NCBI GenBank assembly: GCA_948146395.1 | Contig: OX411548.1 | Span: 33,364,912 to 33,428,911, forward strand | Direction of reading: 5' to 3' | Source: Fragum whitleyi | Taxonomy: Eukaryota > Mollusca > Bivalvia > Cardiida > Cardiidae | Length of the DNA stretch: 64,000 nucleotides | Shown: piece after piece, positions 27,101-32,000 of the stretch | How the letters are laid out: every line of letters starts with the position of its first letter | Numbering within the stretch: position 1 is the stretch's first letter | Position numbers and translations under genes: made by a program | Notes under the pieces: model-generated | Seen by the model: only the letters and a program-made list of their open reading frames with translations | Database searches by the model: none | What the model was told of the DNA's origin: nothing

Positions 27101-28739
27101 TGGATGCTGTTTATAAACAAGAACAGTTGATTGACCTTTCCAAAATGTTTTCCTATAGCGTCTTTTTTCATTTTGGATTTACAAGTAGATCTATTCTTAA
27201 ATTTTCAGAGGGCGATGCTTTGAAATCATATCGGTGATAACTATATGAATTACATTTGATCTCGCGAATATTTCCCTGATTTGAATTTCTCTTGTTTTAA
27301 TATCAAAGTACCTTCATGACCTGCTTCCGACAAAGAAAGGTAATGGCAGCAACTGTAATGTGCATTGCTTACCAAGATTACGTTATCATAGACTATTAAT
27401 AAAGCCAGCGTCTATTATCCCACATGTTACACACGACTTGTTTTGGCCAGCATTATGTGTATGCTTGGGTTTAATTTTCTTTTCACATGTGGACATACTA
27501 TAAACCCTTTATTAGGTTTATTTGTATAACCAGTGTTGTGCCTAGGCCGCGCCATCGCGAGATTCCCGCAAATTTATTCCCAATGTCCCCTGAAATCTAA
27601 GCCATTGCAGGATTTCAGGCGCGCTCAGAATTCCGCGATCTTTTATTTTCCGTAATAGACTTACGAATAAAGTCCTGCTCGTTTGTTATGATAGTATATT
27701 TCACGCATTGTCTATTGTTACGTGTACACAGTGCACCCATAAAGACTTGACTGTGGACCAAAATTTACCGTTCAATTTTGCAGATTTTGATGTAAAATAT
27801 TGTGAACCGGTCGCGTAATTAGCACACTTTCAAAAACTTGACTGTGACCCAAAAAATTACCATTCGAATCAGCTGATTTTAATATAGAATATCGAGAACC
27901 AGTCTAAAAATTGTTACTAAATTAAAATGGCCAAACAACAGATGCGCTTGACTGACTTTATGTCAGGAAAAAGTAGAAAACTGTAGAACACCTGTGTCCC
28001 CCAAAAATTCTGACCTAGGCACAACACTGGTATAACCCCTTAGGCCAAATTACAGGATGTTTTCTTTGAATCTTGAACTTTTTTTTACGTCCAGGTCTGA
28101 TTTTCCAGACATTATATCTAAAACTTATTGAGAGCACTGATAAATAAACAAACAGACAGACGTTAAAACTTACAGATGTTTATCACTGAATAAAAATTAG
28201 CACTGTCTTATTGAAATCGAGCAGAACAATATTCTAGGTCAGCTTAAGGCTTTATTCTCATCCCTAAAACAGTTGTTTATCTCTATGAATTTTGTTGTTC
28301 TCCTCATGGCTGACACTGATAATTGCAAGTAATAATGACCTTTTCTAAAGGGCCCCTAATTATCTTGAACTCTTAAATGATGAATGTTTACTTACTTTAT
28401 ATATAACAAAATAAATACAAATTACCTGTACATATAGAGTTTACAGTTTTCTTCACTGTATAGAAACCATCTCTGTCGATTCATTTTCAGATTCCCAATA
28501 CCTTTCGCACGATGCTGCAACCAACCACACAATTTCTCTTCCGGGTTTTTAAAATCTTCCTTGTTTGTAGCAACATTTTCTGGAAAAGCATCATCTTTTA
28601 ATTCTTTGTTATCGTTGTTTTCATTTTCCAACTTATCATGATGTTGTATTTGGTTGTTGGAAGAGATGTCACCACTTAGATCGGTTGTACTTTCCACCTT
28701 TTTATGTATATCCCGATTTTTGTCTCCTCCCACTTCCAT
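198..28739 (-). CDS. TBC1D2B: TBC1D2/TBC1D2B-type Rab GTPase-activating protein, N-terminal part
   Basis: Nine exons read on the minus strand: 28426-28739, 26602-26703, 24046-24190, 23287-23515, 22389-22918, 8219-8397, 4871-5002, 1158-1374 and 198-304. All have GT/AG ends and compatible phases, giving 651 codons plus 2 nt. Residues about 75-185 form a PH domain: it opens with EEKLCGWLQ, has RQRWFLYSEENCKLYMY and ends with the helix KMMYWLQALQSKRKLY, as in TBC1D2 and TBC1D2B. A Ser/Thr-rich linker follows (about 188-440), then charged heptad-like coiled coil with FLTKEILELNELR, close to the family segment upstream of the TBC domain. The TBC domain is not in the window. Family members bind membranes through PH and act on Rab7-type GTPases in endosome traffic and cell junctions. 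The start is the first ATG of exon 1. Intron 5 is 14 kb and full of repeats. TBC1D2 versus TBC1D2B cannot be settled here; invertebrates may have one ancestral gene. Confidence 0.92.
365..375 (+). repeat. Run of 11 G
   Basis: An uninterrupted G run in TBC1D2B intron sequence. It may be an assembly-length-uncertain homopolymer. Confidence 0.9.
925..1110 (-). repeat. SINE family S, decayed fragment
   Basis: GGAACACCTAGAAATTGATTC, ACCACCATTACACCCTTGCC and GCTACTATATCCCACTTAGG follow the plus-strand appearance of family S. The tRNA head is not clear. Confidence 0.5.
2171..3334. mobile_element. Tandem-cored non-autonomous element, 145-bp units (family A ends)
   Basis: Seven near-identical 145-bp units (phase marker GACCTAG at 2249, 2394 and so on to about 3120) run from about 2226 to 3240. 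On the left is a small hairpin GGGCCATAGTGGCCC followed by CGCTCACCTGA. On the right are GACGACGGACGA-type runs, then AGCTCACCTTGAGCAC and CTCAGGTGAGCTAAAA. Repeated ORFs on the minus strand (MVRMIILMKSR...) are by-products of the repeat and not genes. The layout recalls tandem-cored bivalve elements such as pearl or Helentron-related elements, but the class is not proven. Confidence 0.85.
3500..4690. mobile_element. Old dispersed repeat split by a 168-bp tandem-cored element
   Basis: 3500-3680 and 4560-4690 match the two halves of an uninterrupted copy at about 9350-9660 (shared AGGATAAAGGCG, ATGATTTGAGC, TACGCCCTTG). Between them, about 3681-4559, lies an element with four units of exactly 168 bp (AAACGAAT at 3791, 3959, 4127, 4295 and 4463). 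It ends with a GACGGACGGACGG run and GGCGGGGAATA. The insertion point is the loop of the host repeat's fold-back (GTAACTATAGCTT ... AAGCTATAGTTAC). Confidence 0.82.
5090..5345. repeat. Short degenerate element ending in a CCCCC/GGGGG hairpin
   Basis: Contains GACCTTGACTTTGTCAC-type sequence and a GACAGACAGAC run near 5270. It ends in the small hairpin GCCCCCAATCATATTGAGGGGGC at about 5316-5338. This is the same architecture as the long tandem-cored elements, reduced to about one unit. Confidence 0.5.
5413..5835. mobile_element. MITE family B, copy 1
   Basis: About 420 bp. It runs from AATCGTTTGTTTCAGTGTAAG through a fold-back of TTTTCACGAGTGGC / GCCACAAGTGAAAATA to GATAATCTACCGTTATTTCTC and AAGCATTAAAGAAATAG. 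Copies recur at 40786-41213 (inverted) and 42225-42630. No coding capacity. Confidence 0.7.
5931..6163. mobile_element. MITE family G, copy 1
   Basis: About 230 bp with long inverted ends: GTGCGTGAGATTTCCAACAA and TTGGAAATGTTATGCACAGG. Inner blocks are CATCCGCACAGTCTGACCAG and a GATAGATAAGGTCTC region. It is related to 10108-10346 and 41646-41890. Confidence 0.72.
6318..6570. mobile_element. TTAA-flanked MITE family K, copy 1
   Basis: Starts TTAACCCTTGTCATGCTGA and ends TTCAGCATGACAACGGTTA, with inner CTCCTGCCAAAGCAGGAATA. The orientation is opposite to 38431-38681. TTAA at the ends is the target preferred by piggyBac-type transposases. Confidence 0.72.
7080..7960. promoter_or_regulatory. 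CpG-rich, repeat-poor island inside TBC1D2B intron 6
   Basis: Unlike the surrounding AT-rich, CpG-poor intron, this stretch has many CG dinucleotides (for example GGCGCGACG at about 7520, ATCGCGCGGCC at about 7580, TTTCGGCGCCG at about 7728). I matched no repeat family here except a short piece after 7980. It contains two overlapping minus-strand ORFs (7180-7437 and 7084-7250). CpG richness marks unmethylated promoter DNA in many animals, so an internal promoter is possible. This is by eye; no CpG ratio was computed. Confidence 0.4.
7084..7250 (-). CDS. Candidate alternative first exon or small ORF in TBC1D2B intron 6
   Basis: Reading minus from ATG at 7250-7248 gives 58 residues (MNPGRFHRVH...ILEDEQVTFADL...GFLTYLLDRYYWLKYG) before TAG. 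The composition is protein-like and not that of a simple repeat. If the GTATGG at 7083 acts as splice donor, 55 codons plus 2 nt remain. That phase joins TBC1D2B exon 7 (4871-5002) in frame, which would make a form lacking the PH domain. It sits in an unusually CpG-rich stretch (about 7080-7960). I do not recognise a family. It could equally be a chance ORF or an old gene fragment. Confidence 0.3.
8515..8575. repeat. Palindromic MITE hairpin (GCAAGACTGTACTAAGTG family)
   Basis: Arms read GCAAGACTGTACTAAGTGTA and its near-complement TACACTTATTACAGTCTTGC. A close relative lies at 42832-42893. Confidence 0.75.
8640..8900. repeat. Degenerate MITE family H copy
   Basis: Contains CTGCACAGGCTGAG and AAAGGGACCATCTGGGAAGTG but has lost the clear terminal inverted repeats. 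Confidence 0.4.
9000..9270. mobile_element. MITE family H, copy 1
   Basis: Inverted ends GTGACCCGTCACGCGAAAAA and TCGCATGACGGGTCATAT. An inner palindrome is GACCCTTGTCAGACTGCGCG / CGCAGACTGACAAGGGTC. The length is about 270 bp. Related copies lie at 55521-55790 and, degenerate, at 8640-8900 and 38120-38270. Confidence 0.78.
9350..9665. repeat. Uninterrupted copy of the 3500-4690 host repeat
   Basis: Contains the same blocks as 3500-3680 and 4560-4690 joined without the tandem insert. The fold-back CATCGTAACTACAGCC / AGCTGTAGTTTTGATG (about 9525-9560) is closed. It serves as the empty-site reference for that insertion. Confidence 0.75.
10105..10349. mobile_element. MITE family G, copy 2
   Basis: Ends are ATATGAGCCTGTGCGTGACA and TGTCACACACAGGCTCATAT, an almost perfect inverted repeat with inner ACAATTGGAAAT. 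The length is about 240 bp. It lies in TBC1D2B intron 5 in the opposite orientation to copy 1. Confidence 0.8.
10479..10653. mobile_element. TTAA palindromic MITE family P, copy 1 (internally deleted)
   Basis: Flanked by TTAA on both sides. It begins CCCTTTGCTGTTTAATCC, has the central hairpin AAGAAATTGCTTCTAACAAG with its mate, and ends AAACAGGAAAGGG. It lacks about 55 bp present in full copies next to the right end. Confidence 0.82.
11112..11249. mobile_element. Palindromic MITE nested in the loop of another palindromic MITE
   Basis: The outer arms (11112-11138 and 11223-11249) pair over 27 nt with 3 mismatches (around CTATTGTAAGTG). Inside their loop sits a second palindrome with 41-nt arms (11135-11175 and 11180-11220, 3 mismatches), containing GAAACAGTTGTAACT. 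The inner element is a member of family T. Confidence 0.85.
11610..11870 (-). repeat. SINE family S, copy (TBC1D2B intron 5)
   Basis: Plus-strand reading shows the tail complement GGGGCTTAACACCACTTTTA, the body CATAGCCTCCATCTGCTATC, and the head complement ending CAACTGCAAAATGAC. It is diverged. Confidence 0.65.
12100..12240. repeat. Fold-back repeat (ATTGTCTCGGCAGAGCCTCG centre)
   Basis: GAGAATTGATAATTGTCTCGG faces CCTCGACAATTTTCAATTCTC. The hairpin shape with a short CAGAG-type loop resembles the repeats at 13540-13620 and 40310-40390. Confidence 0.55.
12735..12963. mobile_element. TTAA MITE family P, copy 2
   Basis: A full-length copy in reverse orientation: TTAACCCTTTCCTGTTTTAC on the left, GCAAAGGGTTAA on the right, and the central AAGAAATTGCTTGTCAGAAG hairpin at about 12858-12895. 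Confidence 0.85.
13001..13084. repeat. Palindromic MITE family T, copy 2
   Basis: Arms contain CAATGGCTGAACGCAAAACAG on the left and CTGTTTCACACTTAGCCATTG on the right. It is more diverged than the 11135 copy. Confidence 0.7.
13260..13660. mobile_element. Family D repeat, copy 1
   Basis: About 400 bp with TATAATATGACC, ACACTAGTGGAATAACTATG, GGAAAATTGAAATGTTGA, and a terminal fold-back ATAAAAACTCAGC / TTTTTATCTGTTTATAG. A second copy is at 40010-40425 in the same orientation, so these are two insertions of one family. Confidence 0.72.
13790..14190. repeat. Family E repeat, copy 1
   Basis: Contains ACTTGGCCATTTCCATAAAC, GACCTAGGATGTATGTAAGG and CTCAAAGTTTCGAGGGC. It is the reverse complement of 57540-57860. 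No ORF of note. Confidence 0.65.
14440..15380. mobile_element. Tandem-cored element, about 165-bp units (family C ends)
   Basis: Four to five units of about 165 bp (AGAGAAATGACCTCCGCCCA near 14506, 14670, 14835 and 15000). The right end has ACGACCGGACGCACGAA, then CATGACAATAGCCC and CAGTGGAGCTAACTAG. The left border is unclear. An inverted relative with the same core lies at 35531-36540. Confidence 0.78.
15427..16896. mobile_element. Tandem-cored element, 156-bp units, 13-bp perfect terminal inverted repeat
   Basis: Begins AGTCCCCCACCGG (15427-15439) and ends with its exact complement CCGGTGGGGGACT (16884-16896). Between them are about eight units of roughly 156 bp (AGGGCAATAACTC at 16355, 16511 and 16667). 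Near the right end is a GACGGACAGACGGACG run, and the last 30 bp fold into a hairpin (AGTCCCCCAACGG / CCGGTGGGGGACT). A GGGCAATAACTC-type motif is widespread in mollusc repeats as far as I know. Confidence 0.85.
16900..17055. repeat. Fold-back repeat adjoining the 156-bp element
   Basis: CTGTTATTTGCTTTTGTTTG, AAGCTGATCTTAACC and TCTAGAATAGAAAT pair with ATTTCTATTCTAGA, GTTAAAATCAGCTTTTCTTG and TCTCATAACAG on the right. The imperfect palindrome is about 150 bp. Confidence 0.65.
17440..17640 (-). repeat. tRNA-headed SINE (tRNA-Lys-like head plus conserved domain)
   Basis: The minus strand reads a tRNA-like head from about 17632: GCCCAATTAGCTCAGTTGGT with box A intact, and the box B-like TGGTTTTGATTCC near 17550. 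It is followed by TTTCGGATGAGACGTTAAAC and a GCACGTTAAAGAACC-like stretch. The anticodon arm does not fold and the acceptor is imperfect, so this is a SINE and not a working tRNA. The second part looks like a domain shared by many animal SINEs; which one needs a search. Confidence 0.65.
17820..17985. repeat. 84-bp direct tandem duplication
   Basis: Two nearly identical 84-bp units start at 17820 and 17904 (GTAATGTAATCATACTTACT). They differ at very few positions (for example TACTACC versus TATTACC), so the duplication is recent. Confidence 0.85.
18140..18926. other. No recognised content (TBC1D2B intron 5)
   Basis: AT-rich intron sequence in which I see no gene, clear palindrome or tandem repeat. 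Confidence 0.5.
18927..20025. mobile_element. Tandem-cored element with family A ends, units of about 156-178 bp
   Basis: The left end has the small hairpin GACCATGATGGTC and CGCTCACCTGAG. The units share ACATACCAAATATGAAAGCT at 19233, 19389, 19567 and 19732. The right end is CTCACAATAGCTCACCTTGAGCG. The first 215 bp (to TCAGATGAGCTAAAAGG at about 19143) match the core-less copy at 59398-59523. Confidence 0.78.
20271..21014. mobile_element. Tandem-cored element, 145-bp units with GTGACCTTGACCTTTGACC
   Basis: The left end ACAAGAGGACAATGATGGGC, CGCTCACCTGAG is family A. Units repeat every 145 bp (ACCTTGACCT at 20501, 20646 and 20791). The right end has a GACGGACGGACGGATGG run, then the hairpin CCCCCTCTACTTCGTAGGTGGGGGG. 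The left and right ends therefore come from different end types. Confidence 0.78.
21017..22276. mobile_element. Tandem-cored element with family A right end
   Basis: About seven loose units of about 150 bp with CTGCCAAGTTTCAGCTTGAT and TTTAGGAGGAGAAG. The right end has GACAGACAGACGGACGATGA, then AATAGCTCACCTTGAGCGA and CTCAGGTGAGCTAAAAA. The left end abuts the previous element and is not clear. Confidence 0.75.
24750..24915. repeat. Palindromic MITE family L, copy 1
   Basis: ATGTTGTGGGTACTCAATGG and its mate around the centre TTGTCTTGATGAGACAA form a hairpin at about 24820-24882, with outer AATCTAAATCTG-type arms. Relatives lie at 32562-32640 and 33375-33445, and a half copy near 17238-17270. 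Confidence 0.75.
25125..25212. repeat. Palindromic MITE family T, copy 3 (decayed)
   Basis: AAATGGCTGAGTGCAAAATC and GTAACTGCCTTTATGCTTATAG are recognisable. The right arm is partly lost. Confidence 0.55.
25253..25480. mobile_element. TTAA MITE family P, copy 3
   Basis: Reverse orientation. The left end is TTAACCCTTTCCTGTTTTAC and the right end has decayed to CAAAGTCTTAA. The central hairpin is near 25373-25412. Located in TBC1D2B intron 2. Confidence 0.82.
25490..27520. other. Mostly unique intron sequence around exon 2 of TBC1D2B
   Basis: Apart from exon 2 (26602-26703), I found no repeat or ORF of note. The plus-strand 73-residue ORF at 26895-27116 has no recognisable features. Confidence 0.4.
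27531..28029. mobile_element. hAT-like element, 16-bp terminal inverted repeat, 7-bp target duplication
   Basis: Ends CAGTGTTGTGCCTAGG and CCTAGGCACAACACTG are exact complements and are flanked on both sides by GTATAAC. Starting with CAGTG and short duplications fit hAT elements, though 8 bp is usual. The inside is CpG-rich for this region and holds a short plus-strand ORF (MAKQQMRLTDFMSGKSRK then L-stop, at about 27927) with a PIP-box-like QMRLTDFM. It may be a deletion remnant of a coding element. Confidence 0.78.
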
Positions 28740-29054
28740 TTTGTTTATACCGGAAGTTAAAAGAGCAGACAGCTAAACGGTGATGAACATAATTGTTGAT
28801 GTAAAATTTAACAAAGGCAGAAGATATAATATTGACACACATCATTTATTTGACTTGTTTTATATGAAATGGCTTTGTTTGACTTTCTGTTCATTTGATT
28901 TTTTCCCGAACTTTGTTTTTTTTAGAATAACAATAAAGCTTAACAATTATTTGTATTTAATACGTTTCAGTAAATCTCACGGTCGGCTAAGGGAAGTTAC
29001 TCTATCAATTTTACATCAATTGGAATTGTTTAGTTTTAATTTTATTTAAGAAAA
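28740..29054. promoter_or_regulatory. Divergent promoter region between TBC1D2B and EIF2B2
   Basis: The two start codons face away from each other with only 315 bp between them, so both 5'UTRs and the core promoters must lie here unless an upstream untranslated exon exists. I see no TATA box at a usable distance on either strand. The TBC1D2B side carries ACCGGAAGT (28749-28757), a good ETS/GABP site, and a second GGAAGT lies at about 28994. In animals, short head-to-head promoters of housekeeping genes are often ETS-driven and TATA-less. Shared use is inference; the spacing and motifs are seen. Confidence 0.7.
28749..28757 (+). promoter_or_regulatory. ETS/GABP-type site ACCGGAAGT
   Basis: An exact match to the ETS-family consensus ACCGGAAGT, ten bases upstream of the TBC1D2B start codon and about 300 bp upstream of the EIF2B2 start codon. 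It probably lies in the TBC1D2B 5'UTR or at its transcription start. Function is inferred from position and motif only. Confidence 0.5.
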
Positions 29055-32000
29055 ATGCCAGGTGATGCTGATAAAAAAGACCAAGAACTGAATGACAGAA
29101 TAGAATCCTTCATAGACGATATAAAACAAGGGTATTTTTTATACGACAAAGCCGGCTTTGGTGTTGTTGCTTTTATTCTCTCAAAAACTTTTTTCTGAAT
29201 GATACAGCATGATGAAATATGGAGTTTTATTCTGTAATGCAGAAATCATCTGAGTAATAACAGGTCTATACTTTAAACAGAAAAAAGTAATTTCAAGAAA
29301 AAGCCTTCTAGCAGGGGTCTAACTTATTGGTGTCTCAGGCCGGGGATTGTTGCCCAATCTATCAGAGAAGGGTCCAAAGAAACTACTCGTCCGCTTGTAT
29401 TTAAGAGTAAGATATCCGGGAGGACAAGTGGAAATTCTAAGGCAGTTGTCCGCCCACATGTGTGAAGATTGAATGGCATTCAGTAATACTTTCTAGTGTC
29501 AGGTAAACAACAGATGAAATACAGAAAAGATGCTCAAAAAAAAGTATGATAGAAGTTTGCAACAACTTGAACTGTAAACAGTCATTTACTTTGATTTCTA
29601 ATTATAAAGTTCCTGTTTTGTGTGATATAACCTGGAACCCGAATATCATTTATATAAATTGATCTCCAAAGCAAGGAAATTATCGAAAATAAAATAGAAT
29701 AAATCACATTTTTAATACTCCTACTTCTTTTGTCGCATATAATTGCGCTCATTGAATTGTACATGAATAAATCCATGGTATTGTATGTTTACAAATGAAA
29801 CATTTCACTCATCCGGATGATCTAAAAGTTTATAAAGGCTGTTAATTTGTACTTTCTTTTCGTCTGTACTGTAAAATGATGTCTTAACTGAAGACAGGTT
29901 TTTCAAAGATATCTAGGCCTATCATAGGGCGAGTGACAGTCAAAGCAGGACAAGGTAATTTTTCAAGTTTTTTGCCCTGCAGGACTAGTGCCTTTTTCTG
30001 AATTCTTTGGACCATGTCAGAGTATCTCTCAGACAGCTGGCTACTAGCTTAAGCCTGGTTTCAATATCATAGGAGCTGGTATCAATACTATGGTATAGGC
30101 CATCCATGACATCTCAAGAAATTGGTATCGATTCATTTTGAAAGTACATGTTCCTACTTTCAATTCCTTTGAAGTTTAAGAAAATTAGTGACAGCTTTTC
30201 ACTTTTTTTTACATAGTTTATTTACTAGCAATATGAAAATGCACAAATGCCGACGAGCTTGCTGATTTGTTTTATGTTTGTGCTATAGAGAAAGAAGTAT
30301 TATGGTAGACAATAGTATTAAAATGTCAGTTATTTATTGAAACTTATTCTTTTCATTCTGCCAAAACAGATTTTTGGCAATGAAGACTGAAACTTTTTAA
30401 TTGATTATTTTAATGTCTCAGAATTTTGTTTTATTCTAATCTTGCAAAGATTATTAAGTCCCGCATGTCACTGCTTTGACACCATGTGATTGAAACCATA
30501 GTCTATCTAAGCTCTTGTTAAAACTAAATGACAATCAATTATGGAGTAATGAAGGGGAAAACTAACGAGAAATAAAGGAAACTCTTATTACAAATAATAA
30601 TCACAAAAGCAATAATTTATGCCCTACCCAGCTTGATTGAAATAGGCTATTTCAATCAAGCTGGGTAGGGCTTAGATTATTTATAGATGAATTAGATTTT
30701 TTGATACCATCTGCAAAATTTTTGGAAATGTCCTATCTACAGTAAAAAAATAAAGTAATTGCGTTTTTCCCGAATGAAATCCACCAATAGAGTCAATGAA
30801 GCCTATCATTTTATCCGCATGGTGGAAAGGTATTGTCATCTCACGAGTGTCTACTGGCGTGCATGGCATGCCAAGTCGTTGATATTTGTTGATTTGCCAC
30901 TTAAAGGTCAAAGATCAGTGTCTGAAATCATAGATTTCCCAATGGAGAATGTCCAAAATTTGAGACTCAAAACGATGTTGTCATTCTTGGAGTGTCCAAA
31001 TGCAAACATTAATTACTGTAATGTCTAATAAAATGATGTAACTTTGATGTCATGGGTGTTCCCTCCATTAGACAGAGCTCAAAAGGTTACTCAACAGAGT
31101 GCTTATTGCTTATTAACAGTCACACACTTCACACACAAGTGAGTGCTACGCTAGTATAAAGTAATTGGTATTGGAATCGTAAGGGATTGTAATTGGTTAA
31201 AAAGTATCAAGGAGGTATTGGAATCGAGTATATTGGATGAAAAACTCCTACAGTGTGGCTAGCCTATCCAGTGAGGACTGGCTACTAGGCAAGCTGTATG
31301 ACCCCCATGGTTAACCACTTCCTTTCTGAAAATAGACTACAATTAGTATTATCCATCAAAGGTACAAAAATCTACACCAGGGCTCGTGCTAGTGTTTAAA
31401 ATTAAGAAGCCACTGACCCCTAAACCATGAAATTCTGGGGATCAAAACTCATACTAAAGAGGTCAAAACAACATGAAAGGCAAGTTGTGACTAGAATTTT
31501 ACAGGTTTAAATGTGAATTGACCTTTTCTTGTAATAATATGTTGGGGAAAATTAATAAGTAGAATTCTAAATATCAGACAAGATACTTCATTGAAAATTT
31601 TAGTGATAAAACCAAGTTTTGGTCCTTAGAATTTTCTCTCAAGAGAATCAAAATGACCCCATAGGGAGAATTTTTTATGGGTCAAAATAGGATATTTTCA
31701 GAATTTTGAGGGTCAAAACCCTGGTTTAAGGGTCAAACACGAGCCCTGTCTCCACTTTGATCAACTTGGGCTTTCTTATCAGGCTTTTTACCTTTCATAC
31801 TTGCAATATGAAACCTTTTTCAAGTGATAGGTCATATCTTTATTTTAAATTTCAGGGTAACCCAAGGCTCCTATAATGTGGCGTTTAAGACGGTGTCACT
31901 ATTGGTCAGAATTATTGCCCAGACTAAATGGTCAAATGCCAAGTGAGTATTTCAAGACATATTGCATTGATTTTACACTATGTAAGTGCCTTCAAAATAT

